This document shows, piece by piece, positions 15,360 through 24,537 of a stretch of DNA of 64,000 nt; the stretch's first letter is position 1, and every line of letters begins with the position of its first letter. Under the pieces are notes generated by a model. The model was not told where the DNA came from. It ran no database searches and saw only the letters and a program-made list of their open reading frames with translations. The position numbers and the translations under genes were made by a program. Source of the stretch: Sphingomicrobium clamense (GTDB taxonomy: Bacteria; Pseudomonadota; Alphaproteobacteria; Sphingomonadales; Sphingomonadaceae); NCBI RefSeq assembly GCF_019264355.1, contig NZ_JAHVAH010000001.1, forward strand, positions 976,001-1,040,000, given 5' to 3'.

Positions 15360-15893
15360 GTGAGGGCGCTTCTCACACCGCTGCTGGCGGGTTGGGCGTT
15401 GCTGCTGTCCGGTTGTGCGCAGCCGGCAGCCAACGACAACACGTCATTCGAATGGGTGACGGACGAAGCGGAGATCCTCTCGGATAGCGCCGAGGCTCGT
15501 ATCGCGGGCAATCTGATCACGCTTGAAGATCAGACTAGCGACCAGGTTCTGGTGTGGACCACTCCATCGTTGGGGAGTCGCCCGATAGAGGACGTATCGC
15601 TGGAGCGTGCACGGTCGATTGGCGCGGGCACTGCCGAACTCGACAATGGTGTTCTGATCACGGTCGCGCCCAACGACCGGAAAGTGCGTATCGAGGTTGG
15701 CACGGGCTTAGAAGACTTGCTTACCGACGTGCGCGCGAAGCGCATCATTGACGAGCATATGTCCCCCAAATTTGCGAGGGGCGACTTTGACGCTGGTGTC
15801 GAGGCCGGTGTCGAAGCGGTATCCGAGTTGCTTCTGTCGGATCGCGAACGCCCTAAGTATAGGGACGTAAGAGTGGAGAGAATGGCGTCGTGA
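15360..15893 (+). CDS. TPM-domain lipoprotein, short form
   Basis: A 177-residue predicted lipoprotein (GTG start directly after the lemA stop; lipobox LSGC in LLLSGCAQPA). The mature part is a TPM domain: VTDEAEILSDSAEARI, a strand DQVLVWTTPSLGSRPIEDVSLERA, LITVAPNDRKVRIEVGTGLEDLLTD and KFARGDFDAGVEAGV. It lacks the C-terminal membrane helix and Gly-rich tail of the next gene, as if a truncated duplicate that kept the lipid anchor instead. Base composition is lower in GC than its neighbours by eye. TPM domains have been linked to phosphatase activity and to photosystem repair in plants; the bacterial role is unclear. Confidence 0.8.
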   Translation: MRALLTPLLAGWALLLSGCAQPAANDNTSFEWVTDEAEILSDSAEARIAGNLITLEDQTSDQVLVWTTPSLGSRPIEDVSLERARSIGAGTAELDNGVLITVAPNDRKVRIEVGTGLEDLLTDVRAKRIIDEHMSPKFARGDFDAGVEAGVEAVSELLLSDRERPKYRDVRVERMAS

Positions 15894-16732
15894 CGCGAAT
15901 TTTGGTTATCTTGGCAGCATTTTTTGCCTTCGCAGTGCCCGCCACCGCGCAGGATTTTCCTCAGCCTGACGGCACATGGGTGTTGGATGAGGGCGATTTC
16001 CTTTCAGATGCCGAAGAGGAGGCGCTCGAGCAGCGGCTTGACGCCAATCACGAAGCGACCGGGCGGCAGTTCGTCATCGTCACGCAGCCGAACCTTCAGG
16101 GCTACACGATCGAGGACTTTGGCTATCGCCTGGGCCGTGAATGGGCGATCGGGAGCGAGGAAGAGGATGACGGCGTCCTGCTGTTGATCGCTCGTGACGA
16201 ACGCAAAATGCGGATTGAAACAGGTTACGGCGCTCGCGTTTTTCTGCCCGACATCATCGCCGGGCGAATCATTCGCAACGAAATCACGCCGGCTTTTAAG
16301 AATGGCGACTTCGCGGCCGGTATCAACGCGGGTGTCGACGCGATCTTCGAGAGCCTCGCGCTGAGCCCTGAGGAAGCAGAGGCGCGTGCCGCAGCAGCAA
16401 CCGAAGAAGAAGCTCGCCGTGCGTCGGAGGGGAGCAATGCGTGGATCGGGGCGGTCATGCCGTTCCTCTTCATGATGTTCATCTTCCTCTCGATCGCCCG
16501 GCGTCGAACCGGACGTCGCTATCGCGGCAAGGGGAAGCGTCGGCGTAAAGGTATGGATAGCGGCGATCTGGCCATCCTTCTCTGGGGCCTGGACGCGGCG
16601 ACGCGCATGGCCAGTGGCGGTCGAGGCGGCGGCTGGGGAGGCGGCGGCGGTGGTTTCGGCGGCGGCGGTTTTGGCGGCTTTAGTGGTGGCGGCGGCTCCT
16701 TCGGGGGTGGCGGCGCGTCGGGGGGATGGTGA
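15890..16732 (+). CDS. TPM-domain protein with Gly-rich tail (YgcG-like)
   Basis: A 280-residue protein: signal peptide to about residue 20 (VPATAQ), TPM domain about 25-160 (VLDEGDFLSDAEEEALEQRL, LLLIARDERKMRIETGYGAR, FKNGDFAAGINAGV), a linker of Glu/Ala, one membrane helix (GAVMPFLFMMFIFLSIA, about 188-204), a strongly basic patch, and a tail of Gly with interspersed Phe and Ser. This is the classical YgcG layout. The GTG start overlaps the preceding stop by four bases, so it is translated with the short TPM lipoprotein. Confidence 0.88.
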   Translation: MTRILVILAAFFAFAVPATAQDFPQPDGTWVLDEGDFLSDAEEEALEQRLDANHEATGRQFVIVTQPNLQGYTIEDFGYRLGREWAIGSEEEDDGVLLLIARDERKMRIETGYGARVFLPDIIAGRIIRNEITPAFKNGDFAAGINAGVDAIFESLALSPEEAEARAAAATEEEARRASEGSNAWIGAVMPFLFMMFIFLSIARRRTGRRYRGKGKRRRKGMDSGDLAILLWGLDAATRMASGGRGGGWGGGGGGFGGGGFGGFSGGGGSFGGGGASGGW

Positions 16733-17403
16733 TGTACAAGCTGACGGCTGAAGACCATGAGCGCGTGTCCAAGGCGATCGCCAAGGCCGAGGAGCGCTCG
16801 GATGGCGAAATTATCGCGGTCACGACCGACTATTCCGACAAATATCATGACGCGGCGCTGCATTATGCGGTGCTTGCGATCATCGTCATGCTGGGGGCGG
16901 TCGCGGTTTGGCCGGGCCTGCTCGACTGGTGGTACAACCTCATCTTCGGCGGCTGGTCGGAGCCGAGCCTGCAGGCGCGCTACACGCTGCTTCTCTTCTT
17001 CGCGCTGGTGAAGTTTCTCGGAGTCCTGCTGATCCTGCGCTGGATGCCGCTGCGGCTCGCGCTGGTGCCGGGCTCGACCAAGACGCGGCGCGTGCGCCGG
17101 CGCGCGATCGACATCTACAAGGCGGGTGCCGAGCGGCGCACGATCGGGCGCACGGGCATCCTCATCTACCTTTCGATGGGCGAACATCGCGCGGAGATCA
17201 TCCATGACGACGCCATCACCGAAGTCGTCGACGAGGAGACGTGGGGCGAGGCGATGGTCGCGCTGCTGGTACCGGTGAAGGAAGGCCGCATCGTCGACGG
17301 CATCGTCGCCGTGATCGAGGAGATTGGCGACGTGCTCGCCATCCACTTCCCCAAGACCAGCGAAAACACGAACGAAATTCCGGACAAGCTGATCGAACTG
17401 TGA
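16732..17403 (+). CDS. TPM-domain membrane protein
   Basis: A protein of 223 residues: an N-terminal segment with VSKAIAKAEERSDGEIIAV typical of the second type of TPM protein, two membrane helices (about 45-65 and 85-105) inserted in the domain, then AIDIYKAGAERRTIGRTGIL and the TPM end IVDGIVAVIEEIGDVLAIHFP. ATG 16732 gives a TGATG overlap with the previous stop and has GGGGGA at good distance; an ATG two codons earlier is possible. It completes the lemA-TPM-TPM-TPM run, all tightly joined. Confidence 0.85.
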   Translation: MYKLTAEDHERVSKAIAKAEERSDGEIIAVTTDYSDKYHDAALHYAVLAIIVMLGAVAVWPGLLDWWYNLIFGGWSEPSLQARYTLLLFFALVKFLGVLLILRWMPLRLALVPGSTKTRRVRRRAIDIYKAGAERRTIGRTGILIYLSMGEHRAEIIHDDAITEVVDEETWGEAMVALLVPVKEGRIVDGIVAVIEEIGDVLAIHFPKTSENTNEIPDKLIEL

Positions 17404-17912
17404 GCGACGAAAAGATCGAGTGGGAAGGCCGCTACATGTCGGCGGTGACGCGCGGGCGCTGGGAATATGTGAAGCGCGTCGGCGGGATGAGCGCGGTCGC
17501 GATCGAGGCGATCGTCGACGGCAGGATCCTGCTGGTCGAGCAATATCGCGAACCGCTCGGGCGCAACTGCCTCGAACTACCCGCAGGCCTCGTCGGCGAC
17601 GATGATGGCAAGGACGATACGCCCGAGAGCGCCGCGATCCGCGAGCTGGAGGAAGAGACCGGCTATCGCCCCGGGCGCGTCGAGACGGTCGGGCATTTCT
17701 ACTCCTCACCCGGTATCTTGTCGGAAGGCTTCACGCTCGTGCGCGCGCATGATTGCGTGAAGGTCGGCGACGGCGGGGGTGTCGAGGGGGAAGAGATCAC
17801 CGTCCACGAAGTGCCGCTTGCCCAGCTTCCTGCTTTTTGCGACGCCAAGCGCGAAGAGGGCTGCGCTCTCGACGTTCGCGTGATGGCGATGCTATTGCGC
17901 GCCTCGTCCTGA
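17400..17912 (+). CDS. nudF: NUDIX hydrolase, ADP-ribose pyrophosphatase type
   Basis: A 170-residue enzyme that probably splits ADP-ribose or a related sugar nucleotide. The Nudix box is canonical: ELPAGLVGDDDGKDD followed by AAIRELEEETGY. The extra ADPRase feature, a segment of the type SSPGILSEGFTLV about 16 residues after the box, is present. The GTG at 17400 overlaps the stop of the TPM gene (GTGA), so it is the last gene of that unit; the longer open frame upstream lies inside the TPM gene. Confidence 0.85.
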   Translation: MSDEKIEWEGRYMSAVTRGRWEYVKRVGGMSAVAIEAIVDGRILLVEQYREPLGRNCLELPAGLVGDDDGKDDTPESAAIRELEEETGYRPGRVETVGHFYSSPGILSEGFTLVRAHDCVKVGDGGGVEGEEITVHEVPLAQLPAFCDAKREEGCALDVRVMAMLLRASS

Positions 17913-17987
17913 GGCGGAGCCTGTTCGTCCCCAGTTCAGCCTGGCGCCGCCAAGCTGCTCAAAATATTACAGATTAGGAGAGTCGAT

Positions 17988-20165
17988 TTGACCAAGAAGA
18001 TCCTGCTGACCACCACCGCTGCACTGACGCTCGGTGCCTGCGGCACGATGGGTGAGGAAGAGGCAATTTCGGTTGCCGAGGCGATGGCGACTGCTGCCGC
18101 CGAGGCCGCGTCGGAGGAAGTGATGGCCGCCAATCCCATGCTCGAGGAATGGACCGGACCCTATGACGGCGTTCCCCAGTGGCAGGAATATGAGGTTGAA
18201 CAGTTCGACACCGCCTACGAAGTGGCGATCGCCGACTATCTCGCCGACATGGACGCGGTCGCGAACAATCCCGCAGCGCCGACATTCGAGAACACGATGA
18301 TCCCGATGGAGTTGGCGGGCGAGAAGCTCGACCGCGTCAATTCGATCTTCAGCGTCTATTCGAGCAACTTGTCCACACCCGCCGTGCAGGCGGTCGACAA
18401 GGAGTGGAGCCCCAAGCTCACCGCGGCCTATGACAGCGTGACGCTCAACGATGCCATCTTCCAGCGGATCAAGACGCTCTACGATGCGCGCGACACGCTC
18501 GGTCTCGACGCGCAGCAGATGCGCCTCCTGACCCGCGAATATGATTTCTACGTCCGCTCGGGCGCGCTGCTCGATGCGGCGGGCAAGGAGCGGCTGTCGG
18601 CGATGAACAGCCGCTTGGCCGAGCTATTCAGCGAATTCTCGTCGCGCGTGCTGGCTGACGAAAGCACCTACACGGTCGCGACCGAGGCGCAGATGGCGGG
18701 CGTCACCGAAGACATCAAGTCGGCGGCGCGTGCCTTGGCGGAGGCAGAGGGGCTTCCCGCGGGCCAATATGCGCTCAAGAATACGCGCTCGATCGTCGAT
18801 CCGGTGCTGAGCTTTGGCGATGACCGCGCGCTGCGCGAGGAAGTTTGGCGCGATTTTGTGAACCGCGGCGACAATGGCAATGCGAACGACACCAACGCGG
18901 TGATCGCCGAAATCGTCAAGATCCGCGCCGATCGTGCCAAGCTGCTTGGCTATGAAAGCCACGCCCATTGGCGGATGCAGGACACGATGGCCGGCACGCC
19001 CGACCGCGCGATGGAACTGATGATGAAGGTCTGGCCCGCCGCGATCGCCCGCGTCGACGAGGAAGTCGCCGACATGATGGAATTCGCGTCGGCCGACGGC
19101 CTCACCGAAATCGAGCCGTGGGATTATCTCTACTATCAGGAGAAGGTTCGTAAGGCGAAATACGACCTCAGCCAGGACGAGCTGAAGCCCTATTTCGAGC
19201 TCAACAATATGGTCGACGGCATGATCTGGTCGGCCGAGCAGCTCTACGGGATCAAGATGGTGGAGAATACCGGCGCGGTGCCGGTCTACCACCCCGACAT
19301 CCGCACCTTCGAGGTGACCAACAGCCGCACGGGCGAAAATATCGGCCTGTTCTACTTCGACACGTTCGCGCGTGACGGAAAGCGTTCGGGAGCGTGGATG
19401 AACAGCTTCCGTATCGGCACCAAGCTGGAAGGCGACAAGCAGGGCCTGTTCACCAACAATAACAACTTCAACAAGCCGGGGCCGGGCGAGCCGGTGCTCA
19501 TCAGCCTCGATGACGCCTCGACGCTGTGGCACGAGTTCGGCCACGCCATCCACTACATGCTGGTCGACGTCGACTATCCGGGCCTCGTGGGTACGCAGCG
19601 CGACTTCGTCGAATATCCGAGCCAGGTGAACGAGAATTGGCTGCTGACGCGTCCGATCCTCGACCGCTTCGCGCTGCACTACCAGACGGGTGAGCCGATG
19701 CCGCAGGAACTGGTCGACAAGATCGAAAAGTCAAGCACGTTCAACGAAGGCTATGCGACGGTCCAGTATTTGAGCTCGGCGCTGGTCGACATGATGCTGC
19801 ACACCGATCCCGACGGCGACGTCGATGTCGACGCGTTCGAAAAGGCAGCGCTCGAGGCGATCGACATGCCCGAGGAAACGGTCATGCGTCACCGCCTGCC
19901 GCAGTTCCTGCACCTGTTCAGCTCGGACAGTTATTCGGCCGGCTATTACAGCTATCTGTGGTCCGAAACGATGGACGCGGACACCTGGGCCGCGTTCGAG
20001 GAAGCGGGCAATCCGTATGACCGTGCGACCGCCGATGCTTTCCGCATCAACATCCTCGAAAGCGGCAACGCGACCGACCGCGCCGAAGCCTATCGCGCCT
20101 TCCGTGGCCGCGATCCGGACGTCAACGCACTCCTGAAGCGCCGCGGCTTCCCGGTCGGCGAATAA
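17988..20165 (+). CDS. dcp: M3 family peptidyl-dipeptidase (Dcp-like), lipoprotein
   Basis: A 725-residue zinc metallopeptidase. The zinc motif HEFGH is at residues 515-519 (LWHEFGHAIHYML) with the downstream Glu in the ENWLLTRP region, and the M3 C-terminal block SYSAGYYSYLWSE is intact. The start TTG 17988 follows TTAGGAGAG and opens a signal peptide with lipobox LGAC (ALTLGACG), so the enzyme is exported and lipid-anchored, unlike the cytoplasmic E. coli Dcp. It likely trims dipeptides from imported peptides. It stands alone and converges on the APH-like gene. Confidence 0.92.
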   Translation: MTKKILLTTTAALTLGACGTMGEEEAISVAEAMATAAAEAASEEVMAANPMLEEWTGPYDGVPQWQEYEVEQFDTAYEVAIADYLADMDAVANNPAAPTFENTMIPMELAGEKLDRVNSIFSVYSSNLSTPAVQAVDKEWSPKLTAAYDSVTLNDAIFQRIKTLYDARDTLGLDAQQMRLLTREYDFYVRSGALLDAAGKERLSAMNSRLAELFSEFSSRVLADESTYTVATEAQMAGVTEDIKSAARALAEAEGLPAGQYALKNTRSIVDPVLSFGDDRALREEVWRDFVNRGDNGNANDTNAVIAEIVKIRADRAKLLGYESHAHWRMQDTMAGTPDRAMELMMKVWPAAIARVDEEVADMMEFASADGLTEIEPWDYLYYQEKVRKAKYDLSQDELKPYFELNNMVDGMIWSAEQLYGIKMVENTGAVPVYHPDIRTFEVTNSRTGENIGLFYFDTFARDGKRSGAWMNSFRIGTKLEGDKQGLFTNNNNFNKPGPGEPVLISLDDASTLWHEFGHAIHYMLVDVDYPGLVGTQRDFVEYPSQVNENWLLTRPILDRFALHYQTGEPMPQELVDKIEKSSTFNEGYATVQYLSSALVDMMLHTDPDGDVDVDAFEKAALEAIDMPEETVMRHRLPQFLHLFSSDSYSAGYYSYLWSETMDADTWAAFEEAGNPYDRATADAFRINILESGNATDRAEAYRAFRGRDPDVNALLKRRGFPVGE

Positions 20166-20168
20166 TCG

Positions 20169-21236
20169 TTAGAGGCGAGCGGCCTGGGCATTGGCCCAGG
20201 CCAGCTCGGCCAAGGGCTCGAGCGCCTTCGCGGTCTCCACCGCGTGGGCGCTCGATGCGTTTCCGCGCGCGACACGCCCCTTAATGCCGTGGACGATCGC
20301 GGCCAGCCGGAACATGTTGTAGACGATCAGATAGTCGAGATCGGCCAGCCCGTCGCGGCCGGTGCGCTCGCAATAGGCGGCGACATAATCGGCTTCGCTG
20401 GGGATGCCGAGATCGGCAAGATCGCGGCCGAGCAAGCCGGTAAAGCTGCCCGCGGAGGGCATACGATACATGAGCAGGTGGTAGGCGAAGTCGGCGCCTG
20501 GGTCGCCGAGCGTCGACAGCTCCCAGTCGAGCACCGCGAGCACTTCGGGGCGGTCGGGTGCGAAGATCATGTTGTCGCAGCGAAAGTCGCCGTGGATGAC
20601 GCGTACCGGCTCGCGCGAGCGGTCGGGCGCATGATCCTTCAGCCAGTCGACCAGCCGATCCATCGCCTCGACGCGTCCCGCCTCGACATCATCGACGTAT
20701 TGGCCCGACCAGCGCGCGACCTGCCGGGCGACGAAATCCTCGCCCTTGCCATAGTCGCCAAGACCGATGTCGGCAGGGTCGAACCCGTGAAGCTGCGCGA
20801 TCGTCGCGTTCATCGCATCGAATTGCGCGGCGCGGTCCTCGGTATCTGGGAAATGCGCTTCCCAAACGATCCGGCCCTCGACCATGTCCATCAGGAAGAA
20901 GGGCGTGCCGATGACCCTTTCGTCTTCGCACAGGCCGTGGACCTTGGGGACCGGGAAACCCTGCGCGCCCAACGCCTTCATCACCCGATATTCGCGTTCC
21001 ACCGCGTGGGCCCCCGGTAGCAGCCGACCGGGAGGCTTGCGGCGCAGAACATAATCGCCGCCGGGCGTACGGACCCGATAAGTCGGATTGGACTGGCCGC
21101 CCTTGAACTGGTCGACCTCGATCGGGCCAGCGAAGCCTTCGACATGTTCCTGCATCCAAACTGCGAGCGAGGCTTCGTCGAAAGCGAGGCGCTCGGAGAC
21201 GCTCTTGGTGCCGCTATTGGCGCTGGTCCTGTCCAT
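20169..21236 (-). CDS. Phosphotransferase-like protein (ACAD10/APH family)
   Basis: A 355-residue protein of the aminoglycoside-phosphotransferase/choline-kinase fold. The glycine loop region FKGGQSNPTYRV, the ATP lysine in DYVLRRKPPG, the catalytic Brenner motif VIHGDFRCDNM and the metal-binding DWELSTLGDPGADFAY are all present. This subgroup resembles the N-terminal kinase part of ACAD10 and often occurs near acyl-CoA dehydrogenases, where it phosphorylates 4-hydroxyacyl-CoA during degradation. No such partner is adjacent here, so the substrate is open. An antibiotic-resistance role is unlikely. Confidence 0.83.
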   Translation of the reverse strand: MDRTSANSGTKSVSERLAFDEASLAVWMQEHVEGFAGPIEVDQFKGGQSNPTYRVRTPGGDYVLRRKPPGRLLPGAHAVEREYRVMKALGAQGFPVPKVHGLCEDERVIGTPFFLMDMVEGRIVWEAHFPDTEDRAAQFDAMNATIAQLHGFDPADIGLGDYGKGEDFVARQVARWSGQYVDDVEAGRVEAMDRLVDWLKDHAPDRSREPVRVIHGDFRCDNMIFAPDRPEVLAVLDWELSTLGDPGADFAYHLLMYRMPSAGSFTGLLGRDLADLGIPSEADYVAAYCERTGRDGLADLDYLIVYNMFRLAAIVHGIKGRVARGNASSAHAVETAKALEPLAELAWANAQAARL

Positions 21237-21298
21237 AACGTCGACGTGCCACGACGAGGCGGACTGAACAAGGGCGGGCGGACGTGCGTTGGCTAGCC

Positions 21299-22174
21299 AT
21301 GAAAACGATCCTGCACCTGTCCGACATGCATTTCGGTGAGCATGAACCCGCCATCGTCGCCGCCGTCGAGGAGCATCTCGACCGGACCGAGGCCGATTAT
21401 TGCGTCCTTGCCGGCGATTTCACTCAATGGGCGAGCGACAAGGAATTCGAACTTGCCGCCGCCTGGACCGAGAAAATCCGCGAGCGCGGCCACAAGGTCA
21501 TGGCGGTGCCCGGCAATCACGACGTCCCCTCGATCAACCTGTTCGAGCGTGTGTTCAATCCCGACGGCCAATGGGAAGAATGGATGGGCGAGGACAAGTG
21601 CCCGTGGTTCGAAGATGACGGCATGGCGATGCTCGGCCTTAACACCGCACGCGGCTTGGTGATCAAGAATGGCGAGATCGACGCCGAGCAGATCGCGCAC
21701 ATGAAGGAAAAGTTTGCCGGTGCTTCCGACGATGCCCTGCGCGTGCTCGTGGTCCACCACCCGATGTTCGAGTTGCCGCGCGGCGACGAGCGATCGGACG
21801 CGATCAAGAACCAGGAGGCAGCGGTCTCCGCGACCGACGATGCCGGGGTCGACCTGATCCTGTCGGGCCATAACCACACCAGTTCGGTCCACCGCACCCT
21901 CGACCTGCCCAAGGGCGATGGCAGCGCGCTCGTGATCCAGGCGGGTACGGCCTTCTCGACCCGCATTCGCACCGAACCGCCAAGCTTCAACATCATCCGC
22001 GCCAACCGCTTCGATTGCAGCGTGAAGGTGCTCGGCTGGGACGGCGACCATTATGTCGATCGGCGCCAGCACCGCTTCGTGCGCGACGATGACGAGGCGC
22101 ACTGGCAGCCGACCGATGCCAGCGCCGCCGAAGTCATCGCCAACGTTGCCAAGGCGTCGGAGAATGCGGACTAG
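21299..22174 (+). CDS. Calcineurin-like metallophosphoesterase (CpdA-like)
   Basis: A 291-residue cytoplasmic phosphoesterase. The five metal motifs are present in order: LSDMHFG, VLAGDFTQ, VPGNHD, VVHHPMF and LSGHNHTS. The pattern fits class III cyclic-nucleotide phosphodiesterases such as CpdA, but related enzymes act on other phosphodiesters. ATG 21299 begins the first strand; the frame opens five codons earlier without a better start. It lies divergent from the APH-like gene and about 50 bp before nadC. Confidence 0.88.
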   Translation: MKTILHLSDMHFGEHEPAIVAAVEEHLDRTEADYCVLAGDFTQWASDKEFELAAAWTEKIRERGHKVMAVPGNHDVPSINLFERVFNPDGQWEEWMGEDKCPWFEDDGMAMLGLNTARGLVIKNGEIDAEQIAHMKEKFAGASDDALRVLVVHHPMFELPRGDERSDAIKNQEAAVSATDDAGVDLILSGHNHTSSVHRTLDLPKGDGSALVIQAGTAFSTRIRTEPPSFNIIRANRFDCSVKVLGWDGDHYVDRRQHRFVRDDDEAHWQPTDASAAEVIANVAKASENAD

Positions 22175-22225
22175 GCAAAGACGCCTGCTGTCATTATCGC
22201 CCGATAGGACAGGGATAGTGACCGC

Positions 22226-23071
22226 ATGATCGAACATTTCGACCTCGACGCCTATGTGCGCGAAACGCTCGCCGAGGATCTCGGCGTAGGCGGCGATGTC
22301 ACGTCCAATTCGACCATCGAGAAGGACGCCGTCTTCGAAGCGGTGATGGACGCGCGCGAGCCGATGGTGATCGCAGGCATCGAAGTCGCTGCCGCCTTCT
22401 TTATCGCGCTCGACAAGGACGTGCAGATCGACCTGCTCGTCGCCGATGGCGACCAGGTCGAAGCTGGTGCGGACCTGATGCGACTGAAGGGCAAGGCGCG
22501 CGCGATGCTCGCGGCGGAACGCTCGGCGCTCAACACGCTGCAATTCCTGTGCGGGATCGCGACGCTGGCTCGACGCTACGCCGACGAGATTTCGGGGACG
22601 GGCGCGACCGTGCTCGACACGCGCAAGACCGTGCCGGGCCTGCGCGCGCTCAGCAAGTATGCCAGCCGCATGGGCGGGGCGGAAAATCATCGCCTGCGCA
22701 TGGATGACGGACTGCTGATCAAGGACAACCACATCGCCGTGAATGGAGGCGATATCGCCAGGACCGTGGCTGCCGCCAAGGCCAAGGATCACGGGCTGCA
22801 GGTGCAGGTCGAGGTCGACCGGATCGACCAGATCGAGCCCGCGCTGGGTGCGGGCGCGGACCGCCTGCTGCTCGATAACATGCCGCCCGACGTGCTGCGA
22901 GAGGCGGTGGCGCTGGTCGACGGGCGCGTGCCACTCGAGGCGTCGGGCGGGATCAATCTCGACACCATCCGCGCGGTGGCGGAAACCGGCGTCGACTATA
23001 TTTCCACCAGCCGGATCACGATGGGCAGCAAGGCCGTCGACATCGGGCTGGATTACGCCATTTCCAACTAG
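22226..23071 (+). CDS. nadC: Nicotinate-nucleotide pyrophosphorylase (carboxylating)
   Basis: A 281-residue enzyme of de novo NAD synthesis that converts quinolinate and PRPP to nicotinate mononucleotide, CO2 and pyrophosphate. N-terminal domain with EDLGVGGDVTSNSTI; active-site barrel with ERSALNTLQFLCGIATLA, LDTRKTVPGLR, KYASRMGGAENHR and LLIKDNHIA; and LEASGGINLDTI near the end. All quinolinate-binding basic residues appear in place. nadA and nadB are not in the window. Full length for the family. Confidence 0.95.
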   Translation: MIEHFDLDAYVRETLAEDLGVGGDVTSNSTIEKDAVFEAVMDAREPMVIAGIEVAAAFFIALDKDVQIDLLVADGDQVEAGADLMRLKGKARAMLAAERSALNTLQFLCGIATLARRYADEISGTGATVLDTRKTVPGLRALSKYASRMGGAENHRLRMDDGLLIKDNHIAVNGGDIARTVAAAKAKDHGLQVQVEVDRIDQIEPALGAGADRLLLDNMPPDVLREAVALVDGRVPLEASGGINLDTIRAVAETGVDYISTSRITMGSKAVDIGLDYAISN

Positions 23072-23130
23072 GACTGGCGCTTCATGGGGCAGGGGCCTAA
23101 GAGGGCCTCGACAAGATTCAGGAGAGCGAA

Positions 23131-24537
23131 TTGTTCAAGGGTTTGAAGCCCATCCAGTATAACGGCAAGGAAGTCTGGCCGTTGATCGAGGGCGGCAAGG
23201 GCGTATCCGCAACCAACCATGCCAGCAGCGGCGCGTGGGCTGCCGCGGGCGGCATCGGCACCGTGTCTGCGGTCAATGCCGACAGCTACGATCCCGAAGG
23301 ACGGATCATCCCGCAGGTCTACGAGGAAATGACCCGCCGCGGGCGTCACGAAGAGCTCAAGCAATATGCCATTGACGGCGCGTCGGCGCAGATCGAGCGC
23401 GCCTACGAGATTGCCGACGGCAAGGGCGCGATCAACATCAACGTCCTGTGGGAAATGGGCGGCGCAGAGCCGATCCTCCACGGCGTGCTCGAGCGCTGCA
23501 AGGGCATGGTCGATGGCGTGACGTGCGGCGCGGGCATGCCCTACCGCCTGTCGGAGATCGCCGCCAAATATGGCGTGAAATACCTGCCGATCGTATCGTC
23601 GGGTCGCGCCTTCCGCGCGCTGTGGAAGCGTGCCTATTCGAAATTCGCCGAAGGGCTGGCTGCCGTTGTCTACGAAGATCCGTGGCTTGCGGGCGGTCAT
23701 AACGGCCTTTCCAACGCCGAAGATCCCAAGAAGCCGCAGGATCCCTATCCGCGCGTCGCCGAACTGCGCAAGATGATGCGCGAGGGCGGAGTGTCCGAGG
23801 AAGTGCCGATCGTCATGGCCGGCGGTGTCTGGCGGCTCGACGAATGGAACGACTGGATCGACAATGACGAGCTGGGCGGCATCGCCTTCCAGTTCGGCAC
23901 CCGCCCGCTGCTGACACAGGAAAGCCCGATCCCGCCGGGATGGAAGGCCAAGTTGATGGAGCTGGAGGAAGGCGATGTGTTGTTGCACAAATTCTCGCCC
24001 ACCGGCTTCTACAGCTCGGCGGTGCAGAACCCGTTTCTCCTCGAACTCGTCGCGCGCAGCGAGCGCCAGATCGCCTTCACCAAGGAAGAGGTCGGCGACC
24101 ACAAGTTCGTGCTCGATGTGGGCGTCGGCAACCGCAAGAATTTCTTCGTGACCAAGGGCGACCTGCAGCATGCGCGCGAGTGGCATGGCGCGGGCTTCAC
24201 CGAGGCGATGAAAACGCCCGATGACACGCTGATCTTTGTGACGCCCGAGCAAATGAAGGAAATCCGCAAGGACCAGGCCGACTGCATGGGTTGCCTGTCG
24301 CACTGCAGCTTCTCGAGCTGGGCGGATAACGAGAAGAACAGCACCGGTCGCCTCGCCGATCCGCGCAGCTTCTGCATCCAGAAGACACTGCAGGACATCG
24401 CGCATGGCGGGCCGGTCGACGAAAATCTGATGTTTGCCGGTCACGCGGCCTATCGGTTCAAGTCCGACCCCTTCTATTCGAATGGGTTCGTGCCGACCGT
24501 GAAGCAGCTCGTCGACCGCATCCTGACGGGCGCGTGA
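23131..24537 (+). CDS. NAD(P)H-dependent flavin oxidoreductase, nitronate monooxygenase-like
   Basis: A 468-residue FMN TIM-barrel protein of the 2-nitropropane dioxygenase/enoyl reductase II family: GKGVSATNHASSGAWAAAGG opens the barrel, GAININVLWEMGGAEPI and CGAGMPYRLSE follow, and EVPIVMAGGVWRLDE with GGIAFQFGTRPLLTQES forms the phosphate-binding end. It is about 120 residues longer than the usual 320-350. The extra C-terminal part holds a cysteine cluster C385-x2-C388-x3-C392 (DCMGCLSHCSF) and another Cys near 414, which could bind metal or an Fe-S centre. TTG 23131 follows AGGAGAG. Substrate unknown. Confidence 0.85.
   Translation: MFKGLKPIQYNGKEVWPLIEGGKGVSATNHASSGAWAAAGGIGTVSAVNADSYDPEGRIIPQVYEEMTRRGRHEELKQYAIDGASAQIERAYEIADGKGAININVLWEMGGAEPILHGVLERCKGMVDGVTCGAGMPYRLSEIAAKYGVKYLPIVSSGRAFRALWKRAYSKFAEGLAAVVYEDPWLAGGHNGLSNAEDPKKPQDPYPRVAELRKMMREGGVSEEVPIVMAGGVWRLDEWNDWIDNDELGGIAFQFGTRPLLTQESPIPPGWKAKLMELEEGDVLLHKFSPTGFYSSAVQNPFLLELVARSERQIAFTKEEVGDHKFVLDVGVGNRKNFFVTKGDLQHAREWHGAGFTEAMKTPDDTLIFVTPEQMKEIRKDQADCMGCLSHCSFSSWADNEKNSTGRLADPRSFCIQKTLQDIAHGGPVDENLMFAGHAAYRFKSDPFYSNGFVPTVKQLVDRILTGA

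Noticed and set aside
16612..16732. Gly-rich repeat as a CRISPR or minisatellite
   Set aside because: It is in frame with the TPM protein and encodes its Gly-rich tail; no regular spacers.
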